Assembly (NCBI GenBank): GCA_020431135.1
Contig: JAGQIT010000360.1
Location: 1 to 9,071 of the forward strand
Direction: 5' to 3'
From: Myxococcales bacterium
Lineage (GTDB): Bacteria > Myxococcota_A > Polyangia > Nannocystales > Nannocystaceae
Length of the DNA stretch: 9,071 bases
A program made the translations under genes and the position numbers. Under the pieces are notes generated by a model. That model made no database searches. It saw nothing but the letters and a program-made list of their open reading frames with translations, and was not told the origin of the DNA. Positions 1 to 5,844 of this stretch are shown one piece after another. Numbering within the stretch: the first letter of the stretch is position 1; every line of letters starts with the position of its first letter.

Positions 1-692
1 CCGGTGAACGCCCCCTTCTCGTGGCCGAAGAGCTCCGACTCGAGGATGCTCTCGGGGAGCGCCGCGCAGTTGGTCGGCACGAAGGTCTGCGACGCCCGCG
101 GGCTGTGCTGGTGGATGTAGCGGGCGAGGAGCTCCTTGCCGGTGCCGCTCTCGCCGAGGAGGAGCACCGTCGCCGTCGACGCCGCCGCCTGCCTGGCGAT
201 CTCGAGGGTCGCGCGCATCACCTGGCTGTTGCCGACGATCGACCGCGAGGTCGCGGCGGCGAGCTGCGCCCGGAGCTCGCGGTTCTCGGCGACGAGGGCG
301 TGCTTGTCGAGCGCCTTGCGGACCGCCGCGACGATCGCCGCGCGCTTGAGCGGCTTGGCGATGAAGTCGTAGGCGCCGAGCTTCATCGCCTGGACTGCGT
401 TCTCGATGGTCCCGTAGGCGGTCATGACGATGACCTCGACCTCCGGGGTGATCGCCTTGGCCGCCTTCAGGAGGTCCTCGCCGGTCATCCCCGGCATGCG
501 GAGGTCGGTGATCATCACCTCGATCGGGTGGTTGCGCAGAATTTCCAGCGCTTCGCGGCCGCCCGGAGCGACCCGCACCTGCAGGCCCTCCTTGACGAGG
601 ACCTTCTCGAGGGCCTCGCGGATGCTCGACTCGTCGTCGACGATGAGGACGGTGGGGGCGAGGAGGCTCGAGTGTGCGGACGGCGGTGTCAT
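1..692 (-). CDS. NtrC-family sigma-54-dependent response regulator (partial, 3' end beyond the left edge)
   Basis: Two-component response regulator that would activate sigma-54 RNA polymerase on phosphorylation. 230 codons are visible from the ATG at 692-690. A receiver domain spans about residues 13-130: acidic pair D19/D20 in LIVDDE, phospho-acceptor D63 in ITDLRMPG, the conserved Thr at T91 (MTAYGT) and K113 in IAKPLK. A short helical linker follows. The AAA+ domain starts near residue 150 (SIVGNSQVM) with Walker A at 180-187 (GESGTGKE) and reaches the GAFTG of the sigma-54-contacting GAFTGA loop exactly at the window edge. Walker B, sensor motifs and the C-terminal DNA-binding helix lie outside. 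An AGGAGA ribosome site 8 bases upstream supports the start. It is divergent from the lipoprotein gene at 999, with an inverted-repeat-rich spacer between. Family assignment is firm; the signal and target genes are unknown, and no partner kinase is in view. Confidence 0.96.
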   Translation of the reverse strand, partial: MTPPSAHSSLLAPTVLIVDDESSIREALEKVLVKEGLQVRVAPGGREALEILRNHPIEVMITDLRMPGMTGEDLLKAAKAITPEVEVIVMTAYGTIENAVQAMKLGAYDFIAKPLKRAAIVAAVRKALDKHALVAENRELRAQLAAATSRSIVGNSQVMRATLEIARQAAASTATVLLLGESGTGKELLARYIHQHSPRASQTFVPTNCAALPESILESELFGHEKGAFT

Positions 693-700
693 GACGGCTC

Positions 701-706
701 TCTCCT
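701..706 (-). promoter_or_regulatory. Ribosome binding site of the response regulator
   Basis: Read on the minus strand this is AGGAGA, followed by GAGCCGTC and then the ATG at 692. It is one of the strongest Shine-Dalgarno matches in the window and fixes the start of the regulator. Confidence 0.75.
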
Positions 707-712
707 GGATAA

Positions 713-727
713 GCAAATTCAAGGCCC
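713..727 (-). promoter_or_regulatory. Possible sigma-54 (-24/-12) promoter for the response regulator
   Basis: On the minus strand the sequence GGGCCTTGAATTTGC has the GG-N10-GC spacing typical of sigma-54 promoters, with TTTGC matching the -12 element well. The -24 element (GGGCCT against TGGCAC) is only partly conserved. The start site it predicts (near 701) would leave a leader of only about ten bases, with the ribosome site at its very beginning, so this is a candidate only. Its appeal is that the gene encodes a sigma-54 activator and that dyads lie 80-115 bp upstream, the usual distance for activator sites, which would fit autoregulation. Confidence 0.35.
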
Positions 728-767
728 GGAATTCAGGCCTGCAATTTCAACGACTTCATGACGAACT

Positions 768-800
768 GACGGCGTGACAGCGCTACTCTGTCACGCCGTC
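768..800. repeat. Perfect 13-bp inverted repeat, 7-base spacer (candidate operator or activator site)
   Basis: GACGGCGTGACAG (768-780) is mirrored exactly by CTGTCACGCCGTC (788-800) around CGCTACT. Thirteen matching base pairs in a non-coding divergent spacer are unlikely to be chance. No T-tract follows on either strand, so a terminator is unlikely. It is centred about 80 bp upstream of the start site predicted for the adjacent sigma-54 activator gene and about 215 bp upstream of the lipoprotein start. Role as a protein-binding site is inferred. Confidence 0.7.
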
Positions 801-810
801 GGGGCCATCG

Positions 811-823
811 TGACAAAATGTCA
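811..823. repeat. TGACA-AAA-TGTCA dyad
   Basis: A 5-bp inverted repeat with a 3-base A spacer, using the same TGACA/TGTCA word as the larger dyad at 768-800. Flanking CCAT (806-809) and ATGG (823-826) also mirror each other imperfectly. The shared word and 10-bp separation from the first dyad suggest tandem sites for one regulator; this is inference. Confidence 0.5.
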
Positions 824-998
824 TGGAGGCACCAGCGCGCGCTCCCCGCCATCGCCGCCGCCGGATCCCGGTGGAGGCGACGTGCGACGGGCGAGCCGAC
901 GAGCCGGTCGCGGTGACGCGCGCCGGCGCCCTCCCCTGCCCCGCGTTCAGCCGGCGGGCCGCGGCGACCTGCTCCTCCGACCATGCGACACTGCCACT

Positions 999-2207
999 AT
1001 GCGTTGGCGTATCCCCCTGATGATCTCGATGTTGGCCCTCAGCCCCCTCGCCTGCGGCGACGACGGCACGAGCAGCGGCGGCTCCGAGACCGCGTCCGGG
1101 ACCACGTCAGACACGACGACCACCACGTCGACGACCGCGAGCGGCTCCGACTCGGGGACGACGACCACCACGACGAGCGGCGGGATGAGCGACAGCGACA
1201 CGGGGACGACGACCTCGTCCACCGGCACGACCGCCGCGCCGACGACCTCCGAGACCGGGACCTCGACCACCGGGACGACCGCCGTCGATCCGACGACGGG
1301 CACCGACACGATGACGACGACGACGGGCACCGACACGGGCACGACGGCGACCGACACCACCGACACCGACGCGACGACCACGACGACCACCGGCGGCGAC
1401 GAGAACCCGCTGTGGAACACGCCGAACCTCTGGTACTCGGTCGAGAACAAGCTCCACTACATCTCGATCGACGAGAACGACGGCACCGTCGTCGACCTCG
1501 TGACGAGCACCATCAACACCCAGCTCCTCGACGGCTTCACCGGCCTGACGATGCTCGAGGACGGCTCGCTCCTCGGCTCGCGGGTCCTCGAGAAGATGGG
1601 CACGCAGATCTTCTACGTCGCCGCTCCGCCGACCGAGCCGAGCATGATCGACGTCGAGATCCTCGGCATGGTCCCCGACACCCTGCTCATCGAGGCGCTC
1701 TACACCGACTGCAAGGGCCTCGTGTACCTGATGGACAGCGGCACCGACCTGACGACCTCGACCGGCAACCGCCTGATCCGCTTCACCGGCGACTACCTCA
1801 GCGGCGACCTCAGCTACGAGGTGATCACCGACCTGCAAAACGCCAGCGTCGCCGACATCGATGACCTCGGCCCGGGCATCGACATGATGGGCGAGATCAC
1901 CGACGGCGAGGGCTTCGCGATCGACTCGGGGACGGTCTACCTCTTCAACTACAACGACGGCACTGGCAGCCAGCTCGGCAAGGGCGGCACCTGGGGCTCG
2001 CACGCCCTCGGCGGGCCGCTCTTCACCGACAACACGGCGCGGCTCTACCTCCTCGACATCAACGCGAACCTCGTCGAGGCCGACCCGATGACGCTGCAGC
2101 TCTCGAACACGCTGGTCACCGGGCCGAAGCCCGAGGGCGACGCGCCGGCGGGCTGGAGCGGGCTCACCGGGCCGCTGACCGAGTGCGAGTCGACGCTGCC
2201 TCAGTAG
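999..2207 (+). CDS. Surface lipoprotein with Thr/Ser/Asp-rich linker
   Basis: 402-residue protein of unknown function. The ATG at 999 is chosen because it begins a signal peptide (MRWR, then hydrophobic IPLMISMLALSPLA) ending in Cys19. The lipobox PLAC has Pro at -3, which is atypical, but the C-G-D-D continuation is common in lipoproteins of this group. The frame is open further upstream, but that part has no export signal. Residues 20-133 are a nearly pure Thr/Ser/Gly/Asp linker, probably an extended stalk. Residues 134-402 are a globular domain with repeated short strand-turn units (LWYSVENKLHYIS, GLTMLEDGSLLGSR, RLYLLDINANLVEADP), suggesting a beta-propeller-like fold. No catalytic motif is seen. 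No Shine-Dalgarno sequence precedes the start. It converges on and overlaps the peptidase gene by 7 bp. Lipoprotein call is good; fold is a guess. Confidence 0.85.
   Translation: MRWRIPLMISMLALSPLACGDDGTSSGGSETASGTTSDTTTTTSTTASGSDSGTTTTTTSGGMSDSDTGTTTSSTGTTAAPTTSETGTSTTGTTAVDPTTGTDTMTTTTGTDTGTTATDTTDTDATTTTTTGGDENPLWNTPNLWYSVENKLHYISIDENDGTVVDLVTSTINTQLLDGFTGLTMLEDGSLLGSRVLEKMGTQIFYVAAPPTEPSMIDVEILGMVPDTLLIEALYTDCKGLVYLMDSGTDLTTSTGNRLIRFTGDYLSGDLSYEVITDLQNASVADIDDLGPGIDMMGEITDGEGFAIDSGTVYLFNYNDGTGSQLGKGGTWGSHALGGPLFTDNTARLYLLDINANLVEADPMTLQLSNTLVTGPKPEGDAPAGWSGLTGPLTECESTLPQ
1059..1398 (+). repeat. Low-complexity Thr/Ser/Asp linker-coding DNA
   Basis: Dense, imperfect runs of ACG, ACC, GAC and TCG codons encode the linker of the lipoprotein. 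The repetitive composition keeps several other frames open on both strands, which explains long spurious reading frames here. Such tracts are prone to length change by slippage; no exact long tandem unit is present. Confidence 0.7.
2201..2207. other. Tail-to-tail overlap of two convergent genes
   Basis: In TCAGTAG the plus-strand lipoprotein ends with TAG (2205-2207) and the minus-strand peptidase ends with TGA (read from 2203-2201). The last two codons of each gene are therefore shared, with no room for a terminator between them. Confidence 0.9.
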
Positions 2208-3553
2208 CGTCGGCGGCGGCCGAGGCCGAGGAGCAGGAGCCCGAGCGCGGCGCCAGCGGTCCCTCCTGCGCCGCCGGAGCGGCCCGTGACGCAGCCGCAG
2301 CCGCCCTCGTCGCCGCGGTCGAGGTCATCGAAGCCCGGGTCGTCGGCGCCGGAGGCCGCGCTCGTCGAGCTCGTGTCCTCCTCGCCCCCGTCCTGCTCCC
2401 CGCCGGTGGTCGTCGGCGCGCCGCTCGTGTCCCCCGTCGCGCCGTCCGTGTCGCTGTCGGCGTCGCCGCCTGAGGTCGACGCGTCGGCGTCGCTGTCGGT
2501 CCCGTCGCTGTCGCCGGTCGTCGCCGGAGGCGCGGGCTCGACGACGAGAACGCGGAGGGCGAAGGCGTCCTCGGCGAACCACGCCTGCGCGTCCTCGTCC
2601 TCGTGGACGACGCTGAACTTCTGGATGAACTCGCCGGGGGTGTTGCCGCGGATCGTCAGGGAGAAGCGGCCGACCTTCCCCGACTTCGTCGTCTCGTCGA
2701 GGCGCGCCGCTCGGGTCGGCGCCGGCCAGCTGTCGTCGACGAGCCCCGAGGGCTCCTCCGGCGAGGTCGCGAGCATCGTCGCCTGGCCCCAGGTCGCCGC
2801 GCCGTCGTTGCGCAGCTCGAACCACCCGGTGTGGGTCTCGCCGACCTCGAGGAGGATCGGCGGATCGTCGAGCGCGGGGAACGACTGCCCGGTCGGCTCG
2901 CCCGCCCACAGCGGCGTGCCGCAGGGGCCGTCTTGCGGCGGGCCGCCGCCCCACCACTCGTAGTGCCAGTTCTCCGACGGCACCGTGCGCTTGAAGCCCC
3001 ACTCGCCGCCGTGGGCCTCGAGCCACTTCAGCACCCCCGACGCGCCGGTGTTGAGATCGAGCGCGTGGCCGCTCTGGTGGTTCGAGTAGCCGGGCTTCGC
3101 GGCGAGGTTGCAGTTGTTGCAATTGCAGTTGATGTAGCAGTTGTAGAGGTACTGCTGCTCCTTCATCGTCCGGAAGCCGCTGACGATCTTGATGCCTACC
3201 CCGTCGGCGGCCGCCGCCTGCTGCATCGCGTAGTAGGCGTTGGCGGTCTCGACCTCGACGGGCTTGCCGTCGACGGTGACGACGGTGATCTCGAAGGGGT
3301 CGCCCTTGACATAGCCGGTGTCCTTGCTCTCGTCGCAGTTGATCGCCGGGAGGACGTCCGGATCGCCGAGGGTGTAGTACTCCGGACCGTCGGGCTCCGG
3401 CTCGTGCGCGTGCTCGGCGACGTCGAGGCCGAGCTCCGGCGCGGCGTCGACGGCGAGGCCGCGCTCCGCCGTGAGGTCGTCTGAATCGCAGCCAGCGAGG
3501 GCCGCCGTGGCGGCGACGAGCGAGGCGAGAAAGGGCTGGTAGTGGGGGCGCAC
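2201..3553 (-). CDS. M15-family zinc D-Ala-D-Ala carboxypeptidase-like protein with four-tryptophan domain and MYXO-CTERM tail
   Basis: 450 residues, probably trimming peptidoglycan peptides in the envelope. The GTG at 3553 is the only usable start: an in-frame TAA lies at 3565-3563, and the next residues form a signal peptide ending in lipobox LAGC (Cys22). No clear ribosome site is seen. The peptidase domain (about 60-205) has SGFR (125-128), the zinc motif SNHQSGHALD with H159 and D166, and E194-x-x-H197 in ENWHYEWW, giving zinc ligands H159, D166, H197 and catalytic E194, as in VanX/VanY-type enzymes. A Cys-rich insert (C139, C143, C145, C148) lies between. Residues 231-337 resemble the NBR1-type four-tryptophan Ig-like domain (W244, W255, W276, W325). 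An acidic Ser/Thr/Asp linker (about 345-415) follows. The tail GGCGC (417-421), hydrophobic 432-445 and RRRR (446-449) is a MYXO-CTERM signal. Having both an N-terminal lipobox and a C-terminal sorting tail is unusual. Confidence 0.92.
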   Translation of the reverse strand: MRPHYQPFLASLVAATAALAGCDSDDLTAERGLAVDAAPELGLDVAEHAHEPEPDGPEYYTLGDPDVLPAINCDESKDTGYVKGDPFEITVVTVDGKPVEVETANAYYAMQQAAAADGVGIKIVSGFRTMKEQQYLYNCYINCNCNNCNLAAKPGYSNHQSGHALDLNTGASGVLKWLEAHGGEWGFKRTVPSENWHYEWWGGGPPQDGPCGTPLWAGEPTGQSFPALDDPPILLEVGETHTGWFELRNDGAATWGQATMLATSPEEPSGLVDDSWPAPTRAARLDETTKSGKVGRFSLTIRGNTPGEFIQKFSVVHEDEDAQAWFAEDAFALRVLVVEPAPPATTGDSDGTDSDADASTSGGDADSDTDGATGDTSGAPTTTGGEQDGGEEDTSSTSAASGADDPGFDDLDRGDEGGCGCVTGRSGGAGGTAGAALGLLLLGLGRRRRY

Positions 3554-3880
3554 ACCATCGAATTAGCCGCAAGCGCGAAACCGAGCAAGCCGGTAATGTG
3601 TGTACTTATTGCCAATCTCGATCACACAGCAATTGAATATACAAAACTATCTGTTTTAATCCTGTCTGCAGGGTCGCTCGACCTGCGTCATGATGCGCCG
3701 GCAGTCGCTGTACTCGCCTGCGCGCCCTCCTCGAGGCCCACTCCTCCTCCTGCCGCGCCCAGGCCAAGACCGCCCCGCTCCCGCGGGCACCGCTGCCTGA
3801 GCCACGCCCGACACCGCGGCGCAAAAGAGCGAAGGCCGCCAGACGCGGGCGGCCCTCCTCTTCGGCTCGTCTCCAGGCCG
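3554..3880. other. Intergenic region with AT-rich island upstream of the peptidase gene
   Basis: 327 bp without a supported gene. Bases 3601-3660 are only 30% G+C (18 of 60 by direct count) in a window that is otherwise strongly GC-rich, and the AT-rich character extends a little to either side. On the minus strand it contains promoter-like words (TTGCTG, then AATAAG after 16 bases; TATATT), consistent with the peptidase promoter, but no single pair is convincing. A short inverted repeat (ATTGC 3608-3612 / GCAAT 3629-3633) lies inside. A bulged hairpin (GGTCG-CT-CGACC with flanking GCA/TGC, 3668-3686) is next to it. The remainder to 3820 shows nothing recognisable, and 3823-3854 is the terminator of the next gene. 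Confidence 0.6.
3823..3854 (-). terminator. Intrinsic terminator of the second lipoprotein gene
   Basis: On the minus strand, 26 bases after the lipoprotein stop codon, a perfect 7-bp stem (GGCCGCC / GGCGGCC, 7-base loop, 3834-3854) is followed by TTCGCTCTTTT. A GC-only stem with a T-rich tail in the right place is good evidence for Rho-independent termination. On the plus strand the stem lacks a T-tract. Confidence 0.7.
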
Positions 3881-4741
3881 CTAGGGGCAGCGCTCGGCGT
3901 AGAAGGTGCCGTTGAGGTTCGGCTCGGTCCAGCTCCAGAACCACTCGTCGACGTCGCACAGGCGGGCCTCGACCATCGTGTCGTCGATCGCGACGATCTC
4001 GAGGGTCGCCTCCCAGGTGCCGCCGCCGAAGCCGCAGTCGTTGTTGCCCTCGTCGGGGCCGGTCTCGCTGGCGAAGCCGAGGACGTCGTCGAGGCCGACG
4101 TGGTAGACGCCCGGGGTCTGGAACTCCGGCGGGATCATGATCGACACCTCCCAGTTCGGGCCGCACTCGAGGCCGGCGTTCGGATCCTTGCACTCCATCG
4201 CCTGGCTCGAGAGGCTGATGTACATCGTGCTCGGGTCGATCTCGCCGCCGCTCGTCGTCGTCGTCGAGCTGCCGCTGCCGCTGGTCATGTTCGGCGGGAC
4301 CTGCGACTTGAGGTAGGCCATCGACGTCACGAGGCCGTCGATCGCCGGGAGGTCGCCGCAGGCCGCCGGCGGGTCGCCGGTCGTGCTGTCGCTGTCGGTG
4401 CCGTCGGTCGCGTCCGTGGTCACCGAGCTGCTGTTCGTCGTCGCCGAGGTCACGGTCGAGGTCATCGCCGTCGTCGCGTCCGTGTCGCTGCCGCCGGTCG
4501 AGTCGCTGGTCCCGGTGCTCGAGTCGCTCGAGCTGCCGCTGACGCCCGAGGTCCCGCTGCTGCCCGAGCCGCCGCTGGTCGAGCTCGCCGACTCGCCGCC
4601 GGTGCTGCTCCCAGAGTCGGAGTCCGAGTCGGTCTCGGCCGCCGTAGCGCTCTCCTCGTCGCCCTTGCTGTCGCAGCCGAGGCCGCCCAGGCCGAGAACG
4701 AGGGCGGCGGAGATCGTGATGTTTAGGCCATGTCGAGTCAT
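3881..4741 (-). CDS. Cysteine-containing surface lipoprotein with Ser/Thr/Gly linker
   Basis: 286 residues, function not recognised. The ATG at 4741 starts a signal peptide (MTRHGLNI, then hydrophobic ISAALVLGLGGLG) ending at Cys23, a lipobox-like GLGC with Gly rather than Leu at -3. Residues 24-125 are a Ser/Thr/Gly/Asp linker. The globular part (126-286) contains six cysteines (128, 184, 193, 236, 262, 285), enough for three disulfide bonds, and a Trp-rich end (DEWFWSWTEPN, 265-275). An extra Ser/Thr/Gly stretch (152-166) sits inside it. Build and linker match the lipoprotein at 999, although the globular parts do not look alike. A GGTAGGG stretch 8 bases upstream may be a weak ribosome site. 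It is transcribed alone, with a terminator downstream and divergent from the gene at 5000. Confidence 0.86.
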   Translation of the reverse strand: MTRHGLNITISAALVLGLGGLGCDSKGDEESATAAETDSDSDSGSSTGGESASSTSGGSGSSGTSGVSGSSSDSSTGTSDSTGGSDTDATTAMTSTVTSATTNSSSVTTDATDGTDSDSTTGDPPAACGDLPAIDGLVTSMAYLKSQVPPNMTSGSGSSTTTTSGGEIDPSTMYISLSSQAMECKDPNAGLECGPNWEVSIMIPPEFQTPGVYHVGLDDVLGFASETGPDEGNNDCGFGGGTWEATLEIVAIDDTMVEARLCDVDEWFWSWTEPNLNGTFYAERCP

Positions 4742-4786
4742 GGGCGGACCCTACCACCGGTCTCCGGCGCTGGCACTCTGGAGAGT

Positions 4787-4804
4787 CTGTCAGGCCCCTG
4801 ACAG
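4787..4804. repeat. CTGTCAG-GCCC-CTGACAG inverted repeat
   Basis: Perfect 7-bp arms with a 4-base spacer, 46 bp upstream of the second lipoprotein start. It uses the TGTCA/TGACA word also found in the dyads upstream of the first lipoprotein, and TGACAGCG occurs in both places (775-782 and 4799-4806). Arm order and spacing differ from 768-800, so a common regulator is only a possibility. An operator role is inferred from position and symmetry. Confidence 0.5.
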
Positions 4805-4811
4805 CGACGTC

Positions 4812-4827
4812 ATGGCGGTGACGCCAT
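4812..4827. repeat. ATGGCG-GTGA-CGCCAT inverted repeat
   Basis: Perfect 6-bp arms with a 4-base spacer, 7 bp beyond the previous dyad in the divergent spacer between the lipoprotein at 4741 and the gene at 5000. It could belong to either promoter. No T-tract, so not a terminator. Confidence 0.4.
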
Positions 4828-5095
4828 AGGGAGGTGCGCGACGACGGGGCCGCGAAACGACGTTGTCGAGGTGAGCCGCGGCGATCGGCAGCGCGGCCGG
4901 CCGCCAAGTCAACGCTCACGCGCCGCCGGCACGCGAACGAAATAGGCGGGGTCCTTCGGCCCGATGAGAATGAGCAAGATCGGGTATTCTTTGTAGAGGA
5001 TGGCGCTGTCGCTACGTGCGCGCCTGAGCGCGCTCGCCCTTAGCGCGCTCGCGGGCTTCAGCCTCGGGGGCAGCGGCAGCGCCGAGGCCAGCTCG

Positions 5096-5098
5096 TGA
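5096..5098 (+). other. In-frame TGA codon between signal peptide and mature protein
   Basis: Single internal stop at codon 33 of the gene starting at 5000, with the frame intact on both sides. A minimal hairpin GCGC-GAGAGA-GCGC (5112-5125) lies downstream; its loop begins with G, 17 bases after the TGA. This loosely meets the spacing of bacterial SECIS elements, but the 4-bp stem is weak and common by chance in such GC-rich DNA. Confidence 0.85.
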
Positions 5099-5832
5099 TC
5101 CTACCATTTCCGCGCGAGAGAGCGCTCCCCGCTGATCACCGGCAACCCGGTGCCGGTCGACGCCCAGCCCTGGTTCCTCGCCAAGTCGTGCGCCAGCGAT
5201 CCGCCGTGCGGCTTGCCGACCTACGAAGCAGGCGTCGGCGAGCGCGTGCCTGGAGAGACCGACTGTGTCCTCATCATCGCGCGGCTCGTCCCCGATGAGC
5301 CCCTCACTCCGGGCCGGACCTACGGCTCGGACTGCGACGCCTACGTCGCGCGCGACGACGGCTCCGAGGGCCAGGCGAACAACCTGAAGGTACGCGCTGA
5401 CGCCACGCCGTCGCTGCCCCCCCTGACGCTCGTCAGCGCCTCGGCCCACGTCGAGCGCGTCGACGACCCCTGCGGCGAGGAGGCCAAGCTCATCATCGAG
5501 GTGGAGTTCGCCGAGGACGACGCGACGGTCTCGCGCTTCTTCGACGAGAGCGGCCTCATCGAGGCCAAATACGAGTCGTCGGGACGCCGCTTCGTGATCC
5601 CCGCGGCGCCAGACGAGAGAGAATTCTGGGAGCGCAACCGGAGCGCCGACCCGGTGGTCAGCGACATCACCCTCACCCCGGTCAGCGCCGACGCCGTGCG
5701 CGGCGCCCCGATCACGATCGCCGGCGACTCGGTCCCGGTCGACGCGATCTACATCCCCTGCTCGATCGGCCAGGAGCGCTCGCCGCTGCTCCTCTTTGCG
5801 GTCTTCGCCTTGACCTGGCGGCGGCGGCCCTC

Positions 5833-5836
5833 GAGG
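5833..5836 (+). promoter_or_regulatory. Ribosome binding site inside the upstream gene
   Basis: GAGG eight bases before the GTG at 5845, within the last codons of the preceding gene. It supports the GTG start and coupled translation. Confidence 0.55.
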
Positions 5837-5844
5837 TCTACTCC

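Larger units (their letters stand above)
693..998. other. Divergent intergenic region between regulator and lipoprotein
   Basis: 306 bp without a convincing gene. The half next to the regulator (about 705-823) is less GC-rich than its surroundings and contains the candidate sigma-54 promoter and two dyads. The half next to the lipoprotein (about 824-998) is very GC-rich. It stays open in the lipoprotein frame but encodes Arg/Pro-rich sequence with no protein character, and no clear -35/-10 pair or ribosome site could be found for the lipoprotein. Confidence 0.6.

Noticed and set aside
768..800. The 13-bp inverted repeat as a terminator
   Set aside because: It lies between divergent gene starts, not after a gene, and neither strand has a T-tract.
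1059..1398. Possible tandem repeat or CRISPR-like array in the linker region
   Set aside because: The codon runs are irregular and have no fixed unit or spacers. They are explained by the Thr/Ser/Asp linker.
947..1450. A minus-strand open frame giving a Val-rich protein opposite the Thr-rich linker
   Set aside because: Its long valine runs are the exact complement of Thr/Asp codons. No start signal or domain supports it.
3542..4726. A long plus-strand open frame over the second lipoprotein
   Set aside because: The minus-strand frame has a signal peptide, lipid-anchor cysteine and linker. The plus-strand product is Arg/Ala-rich without structure, and its open length comes from linker composition.
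4834..4999. Possible short gene or RNA gene in front of 5000
   Set aside because: The plus-strand frame is Arg-rich, runs past the ATG at 5000 in another frame and has no ribosome site. No tRNA-like fold or TTC-loop motif was seen.
5112..5125. SECIS-like hairpin after the TGA
   Set aside because: A 4-bp stem is too weak and too likely by chance in such GC-rich DNA to be called as a feature on its own; it is kept only as a note under the TGA.
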